Program-made: the position numbers and the translations under genes
Notes under the pieces: model-generated
What the model was told of the DNA's origin: nothing
Databases searched by the model: none
The model's input: the letters and a program-made list of their open reading frames with translations, nothing else
Shown here: positions 18,593-18,843 of the stretch, piece by piece
Position numbering within the stretch: position 1 is the first letter of the stretch
Layout: every line of letters starts with the position of its first letter
From: Alectoria sarmentosa
Lineage: Eukaryota; Ascomycota; Lecanoromycetes; Lecanorales; Parmeliaceae
Assembly: GCA_009733775.1 (NCBI GenBank)
Contig: WOGZ01000499.1
Location: 1-18,843, forward strand
Reading direction: 5' to 3'
DNA: 18,843 nt

Positions 18593-18595
18593 GGG

Positions 18596-18645
18596 GGAGA
18601 GAGAAGGTGAGTCGTGCACTGGTGTGTGAGAGAGAGACGGGTCAC
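18596..18645 (-). promoter_or_regulatory. CT-rich core promoter tract
   Basis: The minus strand reads runs of TCTCTCTC and CACACACC followed by CTTCTCTCTC. Pyrimidine-rich tracts just upstream of transcript starts are common in filamentous fungi. No convincing TATA box; GCATAAAAC at about 18710 is the nearest A/T-rich element. Confidence 0.45.
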
Positions 18646-18843
18646 GGAGCGCCGGGAAGTAAACTAGGTTAGAGATAAGGTTCAGGCCTACTGTATGGTA
18701 GCCGTTTTATGCCAAAAATAAGTGTTTTATCTCAACCACGAATATTTAGAGTAGGTAGGTGCTTTAGGTGTTTGCTGGTGGTATTTAATGTATTGAGGTT
18801 CGATTCCTAATGGCGCTGGTACAATGGTGTAGCTGTTTTCTAT
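18646..18843. other. upstream intergenic DNA with a B-box-like motif
   Basis: Contains GGTTCGATTCC at 18797-18807 (an exact RNA polymerase III B-box match on the plus strand), then GGTACAATGGTGTAGCTG (18818-18835), which resembles the 5' end of a tRNA with its A box but is cut off by the window edge. No complete tRNA fold can be drawn inside the window: the bases upstream lack an acceptor strand. Confidence 0.3.

Larger units (their letters stand above)
18055..18640 (-). promoter_or_regulatory. VTS1 5' leader (inferred)
   Basis: No ATG occurs between the VTS1 start and 18407 on the minus strand, so a long untranslated leader is plausible. Three short upstream ORFs lie further up: 18383-18409 (8 codons), 18487-18552 (21 codons) and 18503-18592 (29 codons), the last two overlapping. 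None has A or G at -3. Transcript start is inferred from the CT-rich tract, and an intron in this leader cannot be excluded. Confidence 0.5.

Noticed and set aside
18260..18620. Consensus-like splice donors GTGAGT on the plus strand (about 18271 and 18607)
   Set aside because: No plus-strand coding exons or matching acceptors with a sensible product could be found, so an antisense gene is not supported.

Overview
The window looks like a piece of a filamentous ascomycete (Pezizomycotina) genome with a two-compartment, isochore-like composition. Roughly 1-15540 is extremely AT-rich, and most of its remaining C residues sit in CpG. That is what repeat-induced point mutation (RIP; C:G to T:A in repeats, CpA favoured) leaves behind. 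From about 15541 to the right edge base composition is normal and holds one intact single-copy gene. The species cannot be named from the sequence.

The AT-rich compartment is a transposon graveyard. Its best-defined occupant is a complete but dead Ty1/copia LTR retrotransposon on the minus strand (4321-10561). It has two 125-bp LTRs, a matching 5-bp target duplication (ATAAC), a polypurine tract, a primer-binding site that fits an internal segment of initiator tRNA-Met, and recognisable protease, integrase, reverse transcriptase and RNase H relics in copia order. Parts of at least three related copies lie to its left: the 3' end of a plus-strand copy (1-334), a minus-strand LTR with its leader (3315-3567), and a truncated plus-strand LTR abutting it head to head (3568-3645).

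Around these lie a possible decayed gag-like frame (988-1905), a second decayed frame of unknown identity (13172-14320), a long inverted repeat (11043-11270 / 12241-12464), an 11-bp repeat family at three places (4076, 11700, 12082), a 22-bp minisatellite (14930-15060), a heptamer array (15067-15101), and a small GC-rich tandem island (11321-11392) that stands out from its surroundings.

A 119-bp inverted-repeat structure (15541-15659) sits exactly at the compositional boundary. Then come about 470 bp of 3' UTR or intergenic DNA and the VTS1/Smaug-type SAM-domain RNA-binding protein gene on the minus strand (16131-18054, one 49-nt intron near the 3' end). Its upstream region (18055-18843) carries a leader with three short upstream ORFs, a CT-rich promoter tract, and a tRNA-like B-box motif at the window edge. 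No operon-like or multi-gene system is visible. The genuinely odd material is the repeat architecture of the AT-rich block.
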